The notes beneath the pieces are model-generated. The model saw nothing but the letters and a program-made list of their open reading frames with translations. It was not told where the DNA came from and ran no database searches. A stretch of 64,000 bases of DNA from Cylicocyclus nassatus (taxonomy: Eukaryota > Nematoda > Chromadorea > Rhabditida > Strongylidae): the NCBI GenBank assembly GCA_958299035.1, contig CATQJL010000316.1:11750347-11814346 (forward strand), read 5' to 3'. Both the position numbers and the translations under genes were made by a program. Shown in pieces: positions 33,347-43,001 of this stretch (positions are counted from its first letter, which is position 1; every line of letters begins with the position of its first letter).

Positions 33347-34009
33347 CTAAGCGTTTCCCGAATTTCGGAAAAGCTTAGAAACATGTACCAGTTCATCGCG
33401 GTATACCACCCATTCCCTACTGGTTTTGCCACTATTGCGTTTACGTGCCTCCATCCTCAGATCGTAATCGCGCTTCCTCTCTTCCACGGTCATGCTTTTT
33501 CTGACGTAAATGTCACGAAAACCAACGGACCGCAACAGGCGAGAGTTGGCCAAAGCCGTGCGCCAATATGATATTGATGGCAACACGACTTTGACCAATC
33601 GAGGACGATTATGATCAGGCCTACCCATGCGGAACACTTCAACCGGTCTACACTCTACTTTAAGCACTTCTAGAACATCGCTAACTTTTTTTTCAAGCTG
33701 GAGCTGTCTCTCTTGAAATCCGACGTTATCTTCTGCTTCCATCATGCCGCTGATGACAATACTTCTTGATCTTTTTTCAGCATTCAGATCAACAGCGGTG
33801 ATTTTCGGCAGCTTATCACACAGTAGATCAAGCATACGATCAATTAGCGGATCACAATTCCTTTGCTTAATGCATTCGATAAGATTTTCCACCGACATGT
33901 CAGAAAAGTCATGAGCAGAAGTCTGACTACCAGCATCAACGACTCTGCGAGGAGACGTAGCGCTGGAGTCACAAACTTTCTTCATGGCACGAGAGTTCTT
34001 GGGCGCCAT
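33347..34009 (-). CDS. LINE ORF1, nucleic-acid-binding protein
   Basis: 220 residues from the ATG at 34009 (MAPKNSRAMKK). The basic N-terminus is followed by a leucine-rich stretch at about residues 35-75. From about residue 80 a conserved block starts (KRSRSIVISGM...EVFRMGRPDHNRPRLVKVVLP) that resembles the RRM-like core of type II LINE ORF1 proteins. It ends with a charged Arg/Lys/Glu segment (MTVEERKRDYDLRMEARKR). Such proteins coat the element RNA. A homologue with the same core is encoded at 55270-55896. The stop codon lies 30 bases before the first GTG of the ORF2 frame. The ORF2 frame is already open here, so the two genes could be coupled by re-initiation. Confidence 0.8.
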   Translation of the reverse strand: MAPKNSRAMKKVCDSSATSPRRVVDAGSQTSAHDFSDMSVENLIECIKQRNCDPLIDRMLDLLCDKLPKITAVDLNAEKRSRSIVISGMMEAEDNVGFQERQLQLEKKVSDVLEVLKVECRPVEVFRMGRPDHNRPRLVKVVLPSISYWRTALANSRLLRSVGFRDIYVRKSMTVEERKRDYDLRMEARKRNSGKTSREWVVYRDELVHVSKLFRNSGNA

Positions 34010-34130
34010 GTGCAGATGAGAGTTCCGTTTACAAGTAGGTGGAAAATCAGAGGCAATAGTATATTGAAGAATAAGACAAACGTGCCGGTATATACAGAGT
34101 AGCTAACCAGCAATCACGCGACCACTCTTG

Positions 34131-34403
34131 GTAAAGTCGAATGAATGAATGGAGGGTCCCGCGCGGATTTCCTGCAGGAACAATTCTCCGTGCATGTGTT
34201 AGGGTACGTTTGTCGCAAGTGACCGCGGGACCCACCCCTTTTCGGCGACATATAGTCCTTTACCCCTCAGTTGTTCATAACTCACGAAGCATTTAACAGA
34301 TACAGAAGGTAGGGCATCTGTGGTTAACGGAAACGGCAGATATCTGCACAGATCAAAATGCCAATTGTTCTATAACATTGTTCATGTTCTACTTTATTTT
34401 TAA
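34131..34403. other. Probable LINE 5' flank, GC-rich imperfect palindrome
   Basis: GGGTCCCGCGCGG at 34155 and CCGCGGGACCC at 34221 form an imperfect inverted pair about 80 bp apart. It is unclear whether this belongs to the LINE 5' UTR or to the target. Confidence 0.3.
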
Positions 34404-34710
34404 AGGCAGCGGACAGGCAAAATGGACCCCTGTCAGATTTTGGTAGTTTCGGGTAGTGGACCCCCCAAGTACACCGTAGCCCCAACCCCACATTCCAATT
34501 CATGCGCTAAGTCCTGAAAAAAGCGCTTTAAAACTCCACCAGCCCCGCCCACTTCCATTGAGTGGGCGTTATTGGTGGAAGTTTGAAGCGCTTTTTTCAG
34601 GACTTAGCGCATCAACTGGAAGTTGGGGTTGGGGCTACAGTGTAATTGGGGGGTCCACTACCCGAAACTACCAAAATCTGACAGGGGTCTATTTTGCCTG
34701 TCTACTGCCT
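34404..34710. mobile_element. Palindromic TTAA element, arms about 150 bp, well preserved
   Basis: The ends are AGGCAGCGGACAGGCAAAAT and, in reverse complement, AGGCAGTAGACAGGCAAAAT. TTAA is at both flanks (34400-34403 and 34711-34714). The arms match almost continuously, through GACCCCTGTCAGATTTTGG, GTAGTTTCGGGTAGTGGACC and GCGCTAAGTCCTGAAAAAAGCGC, to a short centre at about 34540-34570. It is non-coding. It is the best-preserved member of the TTAA group and the one that defines the target site. Confidence 0.9.
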
Positions 34711-34714
34711 TTAA

Positions 34715-35669
34715 TAATCCATGTTTGTAACGCTATCCGCAGCTTTTAAAACTTGAAATTCATTGAAATAGAGCAAACATGTGTCTCCATCAATGTGCAA
34801 AAATCCGCTCCACCTATAGATCGTACCCTCCTCTCCTTCAGTCGTCCAGGGCACTGCGCTATCAGTACCACCTACTAAGAAATCAAAATTGATCCGCACT
34901 CTATCGTTACCTCGAGTTCTAACAACCAAAAGGAGATAGCTGTACCCTCATACACGAGATTTAGCACCACAAAAGCTGTTTGCCTTTTTTTCTATAGTGA
35001 TTTGTTCGTAAACTCCATCTAAACTGTGCACTCTTCCTTGTTAATGTTCCACAAAAAAACGATGCATCCATAGCGCTTGTCAGTGCGCGCTCATCGGCTC
35101 GTGGGCAGCATGTCCTACATCGGACATGTCGTAAATTCGCTTTCTTTTCATTACGAAATATCGGGGATTTACTACGGGCCCATGAGTCTTGCTTCAATCC
35201 CATCAGACCCATCGTGAGTAAAAAAGGTGTCCTAAGAGACGGCGCACCATTTTTCTCATGATGAAATAACTTTTAGGAAATTTTTGAACAGTAGAATGTG
35301 ATATTTTTGTCACACTTAATCGTCATTCAAGGTTTCATAAAACAAGCATCATCCAATAGGACTCGCAGAAAACCTAATTACTTAGGAGCTATGCAGAATA
35401 TCTCGATGAAGGACTGAGTGGCTACCTGAAAGAATGTACGAGTACAATTGTCCTTTGAGGGTGTATGTCGTACTATACGTGCTTTTCTCAAGTGCTCAGC
35501 GCAATCATTTGAAGAGGTGAAGATGTTGTAATAGGCAAAAGGCCTGCGGGTCCTAACCACTATAACCAGCGTACTGGTTACTTCGCATCGGTTCATCTAC
35601 TAGAATGGTACGCAGACGGTAGGTTCAGATGCTAATAAGAGTCTGGAGACGTCTGTAACGGTTCGCGGA
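34715..35669. other. Intergenic, nothing recognised
   Basis: Frames of 60-83 codons occur on both strands without domains, paralogues or splice context. No repeat partner is seen within the window. Confidence 0.45.
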
Positions 35670-36721
35670 AATGGATGTAGAAGTTAAAGCATGCGCAGAG
35701 ATACTAAAGTACGATTCAGAGCTATGTAGCATCAAATGATTATTTCGAAAACTGCTCAATAAAACATGTTTGTGACTGACATGTCCACAGAAAAAACTGA
35801 AGATGACAAAACTGACATATAACGTAACTTAACAAGGATGCATTGATTCGAAGTGACAAAAGAATTGTTTCAACGAGCTGAACATGAGTTTGCCTTTGTT
35901 TCTAACTGAGATCGTCTACTTGAGAGAAGTCATTGGCAAGAGAAATTATGGCAAGGAGGTAGACAAGAAGAGCAAATTGTATCCTCTTTACTCAATTATC
36001 CCATATCATTGCATAACTTTCACTAAGGGCGATCAGAATAAATTTTCAACCTAAAGATTGCGCATTAATTTGTCAGCAAAAAAAAACAGCCTTACCATGT
36101 CAGGCTGAGCAAATCACCAATGACTATTTCATCTAGACAAAGAGAACCTTCGCAATTTAGAATGCCAAGGCAAGAAGATGAGAAGGAAAAGTACTTTCAT
36201 ACATAAATCAGTACTTTTACTTTTTTCTCAGGCAATTTGCCACCAATGACATATCGTAAAAACATTTTTTGGCTGCAAATCATGAGTATAACTATTTTTC
36301 TTACTTAGAGCGCCCCGCTGACTAGCATGTAGAAATCATGGAGATTAGACCAGCATTCGACTAACTATAAGAAAGAAAAAATGCCGTAGCTGCAACTCTG
36401 GCCATTTTGACTCAGACAGGAAAAAAATGTGCCGAACCAAGGAATTCACCACTCGAGTTTGGGCTCAAAAGAGAGAGCAGAATAAGAAGGATGAAAGTGC
36501 GCTTGATTTGAAAGACGTCGGCAGTGGTGGCATATTGTCTTTGCATGCAATTGGCCTGTAGATGCTGAATTTCGCTCGTTAGCATTTAGAAAGTTTATTG
36601 AAAGTTCACAAAAAAACCACTGTTTTAATAGTCGAAGTGTTCTCAGTCCAAAAGTCAATCAAAAATAATAAATTTAAATTTAATTACAATGAGGCAATTC
36701 ACTCAAGCGTTCATCAAATTG

Positions 36722-36729
36722 TATAAAAA
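36722..36729 (+). promoter_or_regulatory. Conserved TATA box (copy B)
   Basis: TATAAAAA, 38 bases before the ATG at 36760, in the same conserved context as the TATA box at 18360. Confidence 0.6.
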
Positions 36730-36934
36730 GGTTTGTGAGTACAGAAGCAAACAAGCCCGATGAGCCTCTACATTTCCTTATTCCTTGTAAGTCCGAAGAA
36801 TTTGATTCTCACGCTTTAAGATACGATTTTTGGTCAGGTTCACATAAAAACGGTGCTATCACAACAAAAGAATAAAGCTGAGCAGAATTGCAAAGATGGG
36901 CCGAAGCAATTCAAGCACTTCCTTCGTAAAGATA

Positions 36935-37150
36935 ATACCCTAATTTCACGCGTACAGGGCGCACCTTTTTTGATTTTTCGCAAGTCAGCCGCTCCAGAGT
37001 ATTTCGGAAAGCGATCCCTATGCCGTACGATTCTCTCAAGCAATTACAGCACGGCATAGGGTCCTTTGGTTGCAAAGTTCCTTGGCGTATTTCAGCTAGT
37101 CAATTTTGGAAAAAAATCTCCCGCGCCTCGTACGCGTGAAATTAGGTATT
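36935..37150. mobile_element. TIR element in exon 2 of the copy B pseudogene
   Basis: The ends are AATACCCTAATTTCACGCGTAC and, in reverse complement, AATACCTAATTTCACGCGTACG. Inside, CCCTATGCCGT..GCACGGCATAGGG forms a second inverted pair. A short AATTAGGTATT motif is repeated three times at and just after the right end. It is absent from copy A. Confidence 0.75.
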
Positions 37151-38253
37151 AAGGTAATTAATAATTAGGTATTATAATTAGGTATTTTGTCTTAAAGATC
37201 ATAGCGCATTTACACCACGATTAACGGTAATGCTCAGAGAAAATTTCAACGAGAACCTAATCATGATTGGTCCGATGTATTGCGATGCTATAACTTAAGT
37301 TTAAACAAGCACGTATAAATTGACTTGACCAGCTGCCGAAGTAACTTATACGCGGTGAAAACATTGAACAGCAGGCATTTTCGTTTTCATTCGATTTTTA
37401 GCAAAAGTAGAAATGAAATCCGTGTATTAGGGAGCCTTGACCTTTCAGTTTTGATACCGAAAACTCGCTGAGAATTGATGCTCAACTCTTACTTAATCCA
37501 ACTATAGACTCGTTCAATTCCGTTGACATTTGTCGCCTGCGCTGTGTTTTATGGTAAGTCCATTTCAAAAACTTGCGATTTCATATTTGTTACAATCAAT
37601 TTGAGCGATTCACGGAAACTTCTCAAAAAAACTTTTTAAATGGTTTTGTGCAATTATACAGATACTCAACCCGAGATAACGGCCATTAAATGGCCCAACT
37701 TATAGCGAAGAGTTGAAGGAGGTTGCGGTAAGTAGAAAACAGTTTTGATATACTTTCTTACAAATCACTGTACTCTTCCGCTTCAGTCAGCACGTTTAGA
37801 CGTGAGTAAAATGCTTGATCATGTTTGAGTAATTCATCAACCGCACGGACTATGTGACGCACGCGTGAAACGCTGCTCGTCGCCGCAGCCAGCCCTTCAC
37901 AATTTCAATCCTTGCGTTCGAAACACTACTATAGTGCACAGTCAATACTGTTTTAGTGAACGAGCATCCAAACCAGCTTTTCGATCTGCTCAAGAGTCTA
38001 CTTTATACCGAATTTTTTCGCTGAAGTTCACCAGGTTCGAATGCTGTAATCTATCTAAATGGAAAGGAACAATTATTTCATTTCAGCAAAAAAGGATACC
38101 TTTAGCCTTTTATCTTCGTTGCGCGCAGAAATGACCAAAGTCAATGTGTCGCCAAATTTGAGCCCAGGATTAAGAGTAGGTCTTCTCAGCAGGCAGTACC
38201 TGGCCAAAAGGCGCGCCCGAGGGCCATCTGCTGGTTCACCGAAAAGGGAGATT

Positions 38254-38322
38254 TAGGCGAACAGAGCTCACCTGGCGGTTCCCTCAAGGAGAGTGAACCG
38301 CCAGGTGAGCTCTGTTTGCCTG
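38254..38322. repeat. Hairpin with 27-bp arms
   Basis: ACAGAGCTCACCTGGCGGTTC (38261-38281) is repeated perfectly in reverse complement at 38295-38315. With one mismatch the arms extend by six more bases. The loop is 13 bases. It lies in the former coding tail of the copy B pseudogene; copy A has only single, unpaired relatives of the GGCGGTTC motif. Confidence 0.85.
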
Positions 38323-38607
38323 ATTCTCAGAAGACGACTCATACAAAGCCTACCTCTTGGTTCTTCTGAGGAGGGAGGACCACTCGAAAGGGTCCCACCT
38401 GTCCTCCCCCCCCCTCACCACCGAGGAGAAAAGAGCAAGCCATCCTTCCTTGCTTACCGAGAAAAGTGAACCAGGCAGACCTGAAAGCGAGGAGGCCACG
38501 TGGACCGGGTTTTCAGCTACCAAGGACGAAGGAAGAAGCCAGCATTTTCCGACTTCTGAGGAGGAGTTCGGACCGTCTCAAAGCATAAGTCTAAAGCGTA
38601 ATAAATT

Positions 38608-38665
38608 ATCAGCACCGACTACATGCACATGTTGTAATAAACATGTGCATGTAGTCGGTGCTGAT
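38608..38665. repeat. Near-perfect hairpin with 26-bp arms
   Basis: The left arm ATCAGCACCGACTACATGCACATGTT is matched in reverse complement across a six-base loop (38634-38639). It sits at the polyadenylation region of copy B. Copy A has no counterpart. Confidence 0.85.
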
Positions 38666-38796
38666 ATTTTATTACTTCTATTTTTAAAAGGTAGTAAATG
38701 TGCGAAAAGATTTAGTTAGTTTTGACCTTCACCACACTGAAATCAGATATTTCAAGAATAAAATAACCTTACTGCTAAACTTTTATTTTCATTAAT

Positions 38797-39175
38797 TTAC
38801 TTATTTATTTATTTATTTCATACACGTTAACGGTGCCAAAGCCTGGGTGAGTGACGAAAACATTGCTAGAGTAAGAAACTAGCCCACCAAAACCAACTAA
38901 CAGCGAATACAAGCCTAGGTGTTGAGGAAGGAAATTTCTATTTGGTCAGGAAGGTCAGGTGATTGGCGTTGGGGAGTGCCACTGCCACTTTTCCGGGCTG
39001 TCCAAAACGTCTGCGATTGATTCCTACCAGGTAGCCACCAACCTGACACCACCGACGTTTGAATACACCTGCCTTATTCTGGGAAAGCTATGCATGAAAC
39101 GCAGCTGTCTACGGTCTCAAGGCACAGTGCTGTTGCTCAATCCGAAAGTGGGTGACAAGCTAGCACAGCATGGTT
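38797..39175 (-). repeat. Truncated LINE 3' end with (TTTA)n
   Basis: The TTTA tract is followed by CATACACGTTAACGGTGCCAAAGCC, the inverted form of a LINE 3' end, related in form to 29455 and to the AAATAAATAAAG tail at 58985. The following stretch (to about 39170) shares blocks with 10660-10870. It is non-coding. Confidence 0.45.
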
Positions 39176-39359
39176 AGTAAACACGATAAATCGAGAAACA
39201 CGATAAATTGAGAAACACGAAAACAACAAATCAAAAAAAAAACATGAAATCGTGAAACGATTTAGTAGGAAAGAGCTTCTCAGACACTTCTCAGTTCCGG
39301 CGAACATTGAAGAAAGTTCCGGCGGGTCACTTGGGGAACTCCATTGTAAGTTCGTGGGA

Positions 39360-40960
39360 ACTCCATTCATATTGCATAGTTCCTGAGTGTCAACCTGAGT
39401 TTCGGGTTGAATCAGCTGTTCTACATAGATGACTGCTGAGGTGATCTTCATGTTTAATAGCTGTGGTATCTGGGTAGGATACTCGCAAGAAAAACAGCGT
39501 AGATGTTTTGGGAGTTAGTCATTGTGAAAAGTTTCCTTGAGAGCATAATCTACTTCTACTACTACGTACTTACGTTGCGCCAAGATCTTTAAGAAAATGG
39601 AAATGATCTTGAAATGAAACCTTGAAATAAGCCTGATCTTGCTTCCACTACTACTTGTATTGCGAAAAAGATCGTTGAGAAAATGAGAATTCATTCTCTT
39701 GCTATTTTTAATTCCATGCAAACAGTTATCAATGTATCTGTCCCAACCCACTTACTAGCGACCCCTAGGATCACTACTGCCGCAGGACATTTTTCCGGAC
39801 AATTCCTTGTTTTCAAGGCTAAGTTATGAAAAAACCTCCTTGAAATCCACTTCAAGCAAAAATTCTTGTGCTCTCAAAAGCAGAAAAGTAAAGGAGCTTT
39901 GCAGAAGAACAACGTAAATGATTTGAGAGTTATCATTGTGAAAAGTTTGCTTGAGAGCATGATCTTACTTCTACAACTACATACTTACGTTTCGCCAAAA
40001 ATCGTTGAGAAAATGGAAGTCCATTTCCTTGCCGTTTTAAGTTGCACGCAGACAGTTATCAATGCATCTGTCCCAACCCACTTAAGCCGACCCCTAGGGT
40101 CACTACTGCCGCAGGACATTTTTCCGGACAATTCCTTGTTTTCAAGGCTAAGTTATGAAAAAACCTCCTTGAAATCCACTTCAAGCAAAAATTCTTGTGC
40201 TCTCAAAAGCAGAAAAGTAAAGGAGCTTTGCAGAAGAACAACGTAAATGATTTGAGAGTTATCATTGTGAAAAGTTTGCTTGAGAGCATGATCTTACTTC
40301 TACAACTACATACTTACGTTTCGCCAAAAATCGTTGAGAAAATGGAAGTCCATTTCCTTGCCGTTTTAAGTTGCACGCAGACAGTTATCAATGCATCTGT
40401 CCCAACCCACTTAAGCCGACCCCTAGGGTCACTACTGCCGCAGGACATTTTTCCGGACAATTCCTTGTTTTCAAGGCTAAGTTATGAAAAAACCTCCTTG
40501 AAATCCACTTCAAGCAAAAATTCTTGTGCTCTCAAAAGCAGAAAAGTAAAGGAGCTTTGCAGAAGAACAGCGTAGATGATTTGAGAGTTATCATTGTGAA
40601 AAGTTTGCCTGAGAGCATGATCTTACTTCTACGACTACTACTTACGTTTCGCCAAAAATCGTTGAGAAAATGAAAGTCCATTTCCTTGCCGTTTTGAGTT
40701 GCACGCAGACAGTTATCAATGTATCTGATCTCAACCCACTTACTAGCGACCCCTAGGGTCACTACTGCCGCAGGACCTTTTTCCGAACAATTCCTTGTTT
40801 TCAAGGCTAGGTTAAAAAAAACCTCCTTGAAATCCATTTTAATCGCGCCTACTTCGCGAAAATTATGCTTGTGCACCCAAAAGCAGAAAAAAGGAGGTTG
40901 GTCTGAAAAGAAGGATAGAGCCACCGGCTTCACAGCAGGACCTTTTTGCTAGATTATTCA
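39360..40960 (+). repeat. 329-bp tandem satellite array and flanking diverged units
   Basis: The landmark ACCCCTAGG occurs at 39761, 40090, 40419 and 40749, that is with period 329, 329 and 330. From about 39773 to 40575 the units are almost identical: the 126-codon frames at 39866-40246 and 40195-40575 differ only in the last residue. Units before and after are more diverged. A related segment recurs at 44525-44830, so the sequence is also dispersed. The frames arise from the repeat and are not called genes. Confidence 0.9.
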
Positions 40961-40994
40961 ACAGAAAGCTTTAGCGAGCTTTAGTATCGCTATA

Positions 40995-41611
40995 AGGGTG
41001 CCTTCATACCGCGCCGGCAGCCGCCGCTGGCAGCCCGTAGCAGCCCGCAGTAGCCGCCAGCAGCCCGTAGCCGCAGCTGGCTGCTTTTGTCACATAAAAG
41101 CGCAAAATCATCAAATTCTTGCAATTTTACGCGTCAAAGCCCATGCTTTCTATATTCTTTTCCTGTTGTCGCAATTCGATCTCATATATCATACTTGTGG
41201 TCATTGCTGTTGAAATCAGAACAGCGTAGATGCCGTAGATTGGTTATTCTATTGGTGCTCAGTTTCCCTTTCGCAGTTGAACCATATTTCTCCCAAGTTC
41301 CTTTGAGGGTGATCTTCTGACTTTGGATGCGTCCAGTTTCTGCAGTGTTTAATTTTTATGCATGGTTCTGCTTCATTTATATCCTTGGCCGGTGCTTATC
41401 TTGAATAACTCTGTAGTGTAAAGTGGAACTGCATGTTAGCCGTAACAGGGAAAAAGCGTGGGAGATGGAAAGCGTCGGCGTTTGCGCTTAAAATATCAAG
41501 AATTTGATGATTTTGCGCTTCTATGACAAAAGGGGCCAGCGGCGGCTACGGGCTGCTGGCGGCTACTGGGGGCTGAAAGCGGCGGCTGCCGGCGCGGTAT
41601 GAAGGCACCCT
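40995..41611. mobile_element. GC-rich TIR palindrome 'AGGGTGCCTTCATACCG'
   Basis: The ends AGGGTGCCTTCATACCGCGCC are perfectly inverted. The outer arms carry CAGCCGCC/GGCGGCTG runs. Further in, AAAGCGCAAAATCATCAAATTCTTG is mirrored exactly at 41495-41520. The arms are about 170 bp and the spacer about 270 bp. It is non-coding and inserted into the satellite-like block. Confidence 0.8.
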
Positions 41612-42208
41612 AAAAAATGACCTCATGTATGGGGAGACATTATCAAAGTGTAGAGTTGCGCATTATTGCGATGGTCGGTGTGTGCGGCCATTGCCTGAGA
41701 AGGAATCCATAAGGTTCCTTGATCCAGTAAACAACTCCATATTTTTCAGAATCGCTACAGGTAATCAAAAGCTAACGTATGAATGTGGAAAAGCATTCAA
41801 AAGACGGAAGAGAACTGATAGAGCTCTATGCATAAGCAATGGTGAACTTACTGATCTTTGCTATCATGCAAAGCTCTACGTTTTCGTTCGGGGATACTTT
41901 ACGAAATTTAATTAAAACCGCTTTGAAAAATTTACTGTTTGGGTTTTTCAGTTACTGGAAGCTTTTTAAAACATGACACAGTTCCTGAAAATCAGCCCTG
42001 AGTTCCAGTTTGTATCATTTCAATGTAAAGTTTCACGGGAATTGCTGAACATCTGTTTGGCTGATTTCTCAGTTTTAATGCTAAATTATACAAAAGCTCG
42101 CTTGAAGTCCATTTTTAACCGCTTTTACTTCACAGAAATCACATCTCTGCCTCTTATAACAGAAGCGAAGGGAGCTTGGTCTCGAAGAAAGAAAGGTTTC
42201 AAGAGCTC
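41612..42208 (+). repeat. Satellite-related diverged repeats
   Basis: It contains the CTGATTTCTCAGTTTTAATGCTAAAT...GCTCGCTTGAAGTCCA block at about 42060, shared with 43020, 44096 and, more distantly, the 329-bp units. No gene is seen. The 96- and 98-codon frames are within the repeat. Confidence 0.45.
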
Positions 42209-43001
42209 TAACAAGGGAAGTCACTTATTTGAAGAGGCGATTCGGAAGGAGATCTATACCAGTGAATAGAGTTCAAAGGGCTGATCTTAGATATACCTTC
42301 TATATCTGCGATGCGTCGTTCTGAAAGAATTTATGAGCTCTAAAGTTGAATTTTTCATGCATTTTGAGTCGCAGAATCATGATCGCTACACAAAAGTATG
42401 CAAGCTTAAGCAAACCACCCAGTAAGCATTATAGGTCTAATTCGACTTCATTCGAACGCTTTCGAGTGTTTTTCGACCATGTTGTTCATCATTGCTAGAT
42501 CACACTTCCATTATTATACAAAAAACCCCCATAACCTGCGTCTAAAAAACACGTCGCGTCGGAAACTTTTTGAAAACTACCAGTGAATAGAACGTAGAAC
42601 AATGTTCTCGAATACATCTTCAATATCTGCGACGCGTTCTTCTAGACGGAGGTTATGGGCTTTTTTGTATATATAACGGAAGTGTGATATAGGAAGGAAA
42701 TGACGGCCTGTGAATAAGCAACATGGTCGGAAAACACTACTCGAAAACGTTTGGATGAAGTCGAATTAGGCCTATAATGCTAACTGGGTGGTTTGCTTAA
42801 GCTTGCATACTTTTGTGTAGCGATCATGATTTTGCGACTCAAAATGCACGAAAATTTGGATTTAGAAAAGCTCATAACTTTTTACAGAACGATGGCATCG
42901 CAGATATAGAAGGTATATCTGAAATGAGCCTCTTAAGCTTTATCTAAAGGTATAGATTTCCTTCCAAATTGCCACTTCGACTAAATGAACTTCCCTTGTA
43001 A
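42209..43001. mobile_element. Palindromic element, arms about 340 bp, ACAAGGGAA ends
   Basis: The ends are TAACAAGGGAAGT and, in reverse complement, TTACAAGGGAAGT. The mirrored inner blocks are GATATACCTTCTATATCTGCGATG, CATGATCGCTACACAAAAGTATGCAAGC, CAAACCACCCAGT and GTGTGATCT-like sequences. It interrupts the surrounding repeat cleanly: the flanks join as they do, uninterrupted, at about 44060-44090. Same terminal bases as 15372-15829. Confidence 0.85.

Larger units (their letters stand above)
29455..34130 (-). mobile_element. Two-ORF non-LTR retrotransposon (CR1/Jockey group), nearly intact
   Basis: ORF1 (34009-33347) and ORF2 (33317-30507) lie in the order expected of a LINE, with no stop or frameshift in either. 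The 3' limit is uncertain: it is either shortly below 30507 or at the TTTA tract at 29460. The 5' limit is near 34100. The apparent coding integrity and complete endonuclease and reverse transcriptase motifs make this the only element in the window that might be, or recently was, active. Confidence 0.8.
35670..38700 (+). repeat. Segmental duplication, copy B
   Basis: Collinear partner of 16325-20720. It lacks the four transposons in A and carries its own MITE at 36935-37150. The gene inside is broken (next entries). Confidence 0.8.
36760..38719 (+). pseudogene. Decayed copy B of the secreted-protein gene
   Basis: Exon 1 (36760-36786, MSLYISLFL) ends at GTAAGT. Exon 2 starts at 36838 after GGTCAG and continues VHIKTVLSQQKNK, so the signal peptide and the 51-bp intron are preserved. 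Exon 2 is then interrupted by a TIR element (36935-37150). The internal exon (37662-37727) is 66 rather than 70 bases and has stops in all three frames. The last exon (from 38087) is out of frame: the frame collinear with copy A stops at a TGA about 15 codons in. The polar tail survives as a separate frame at 38357-38719. The end of exon 2, ending in YCDAIT then TAA, is still recognisable near 37295. The conserved architecture supports the gene model of copy A. Confidence 0.65.

Noticed and set aside
39866..40575. Two nearly identical 126-codon proteins
   Set aside because: They are the same frame read in successive 329-bp tandem units, with no domain, promoter or start context.
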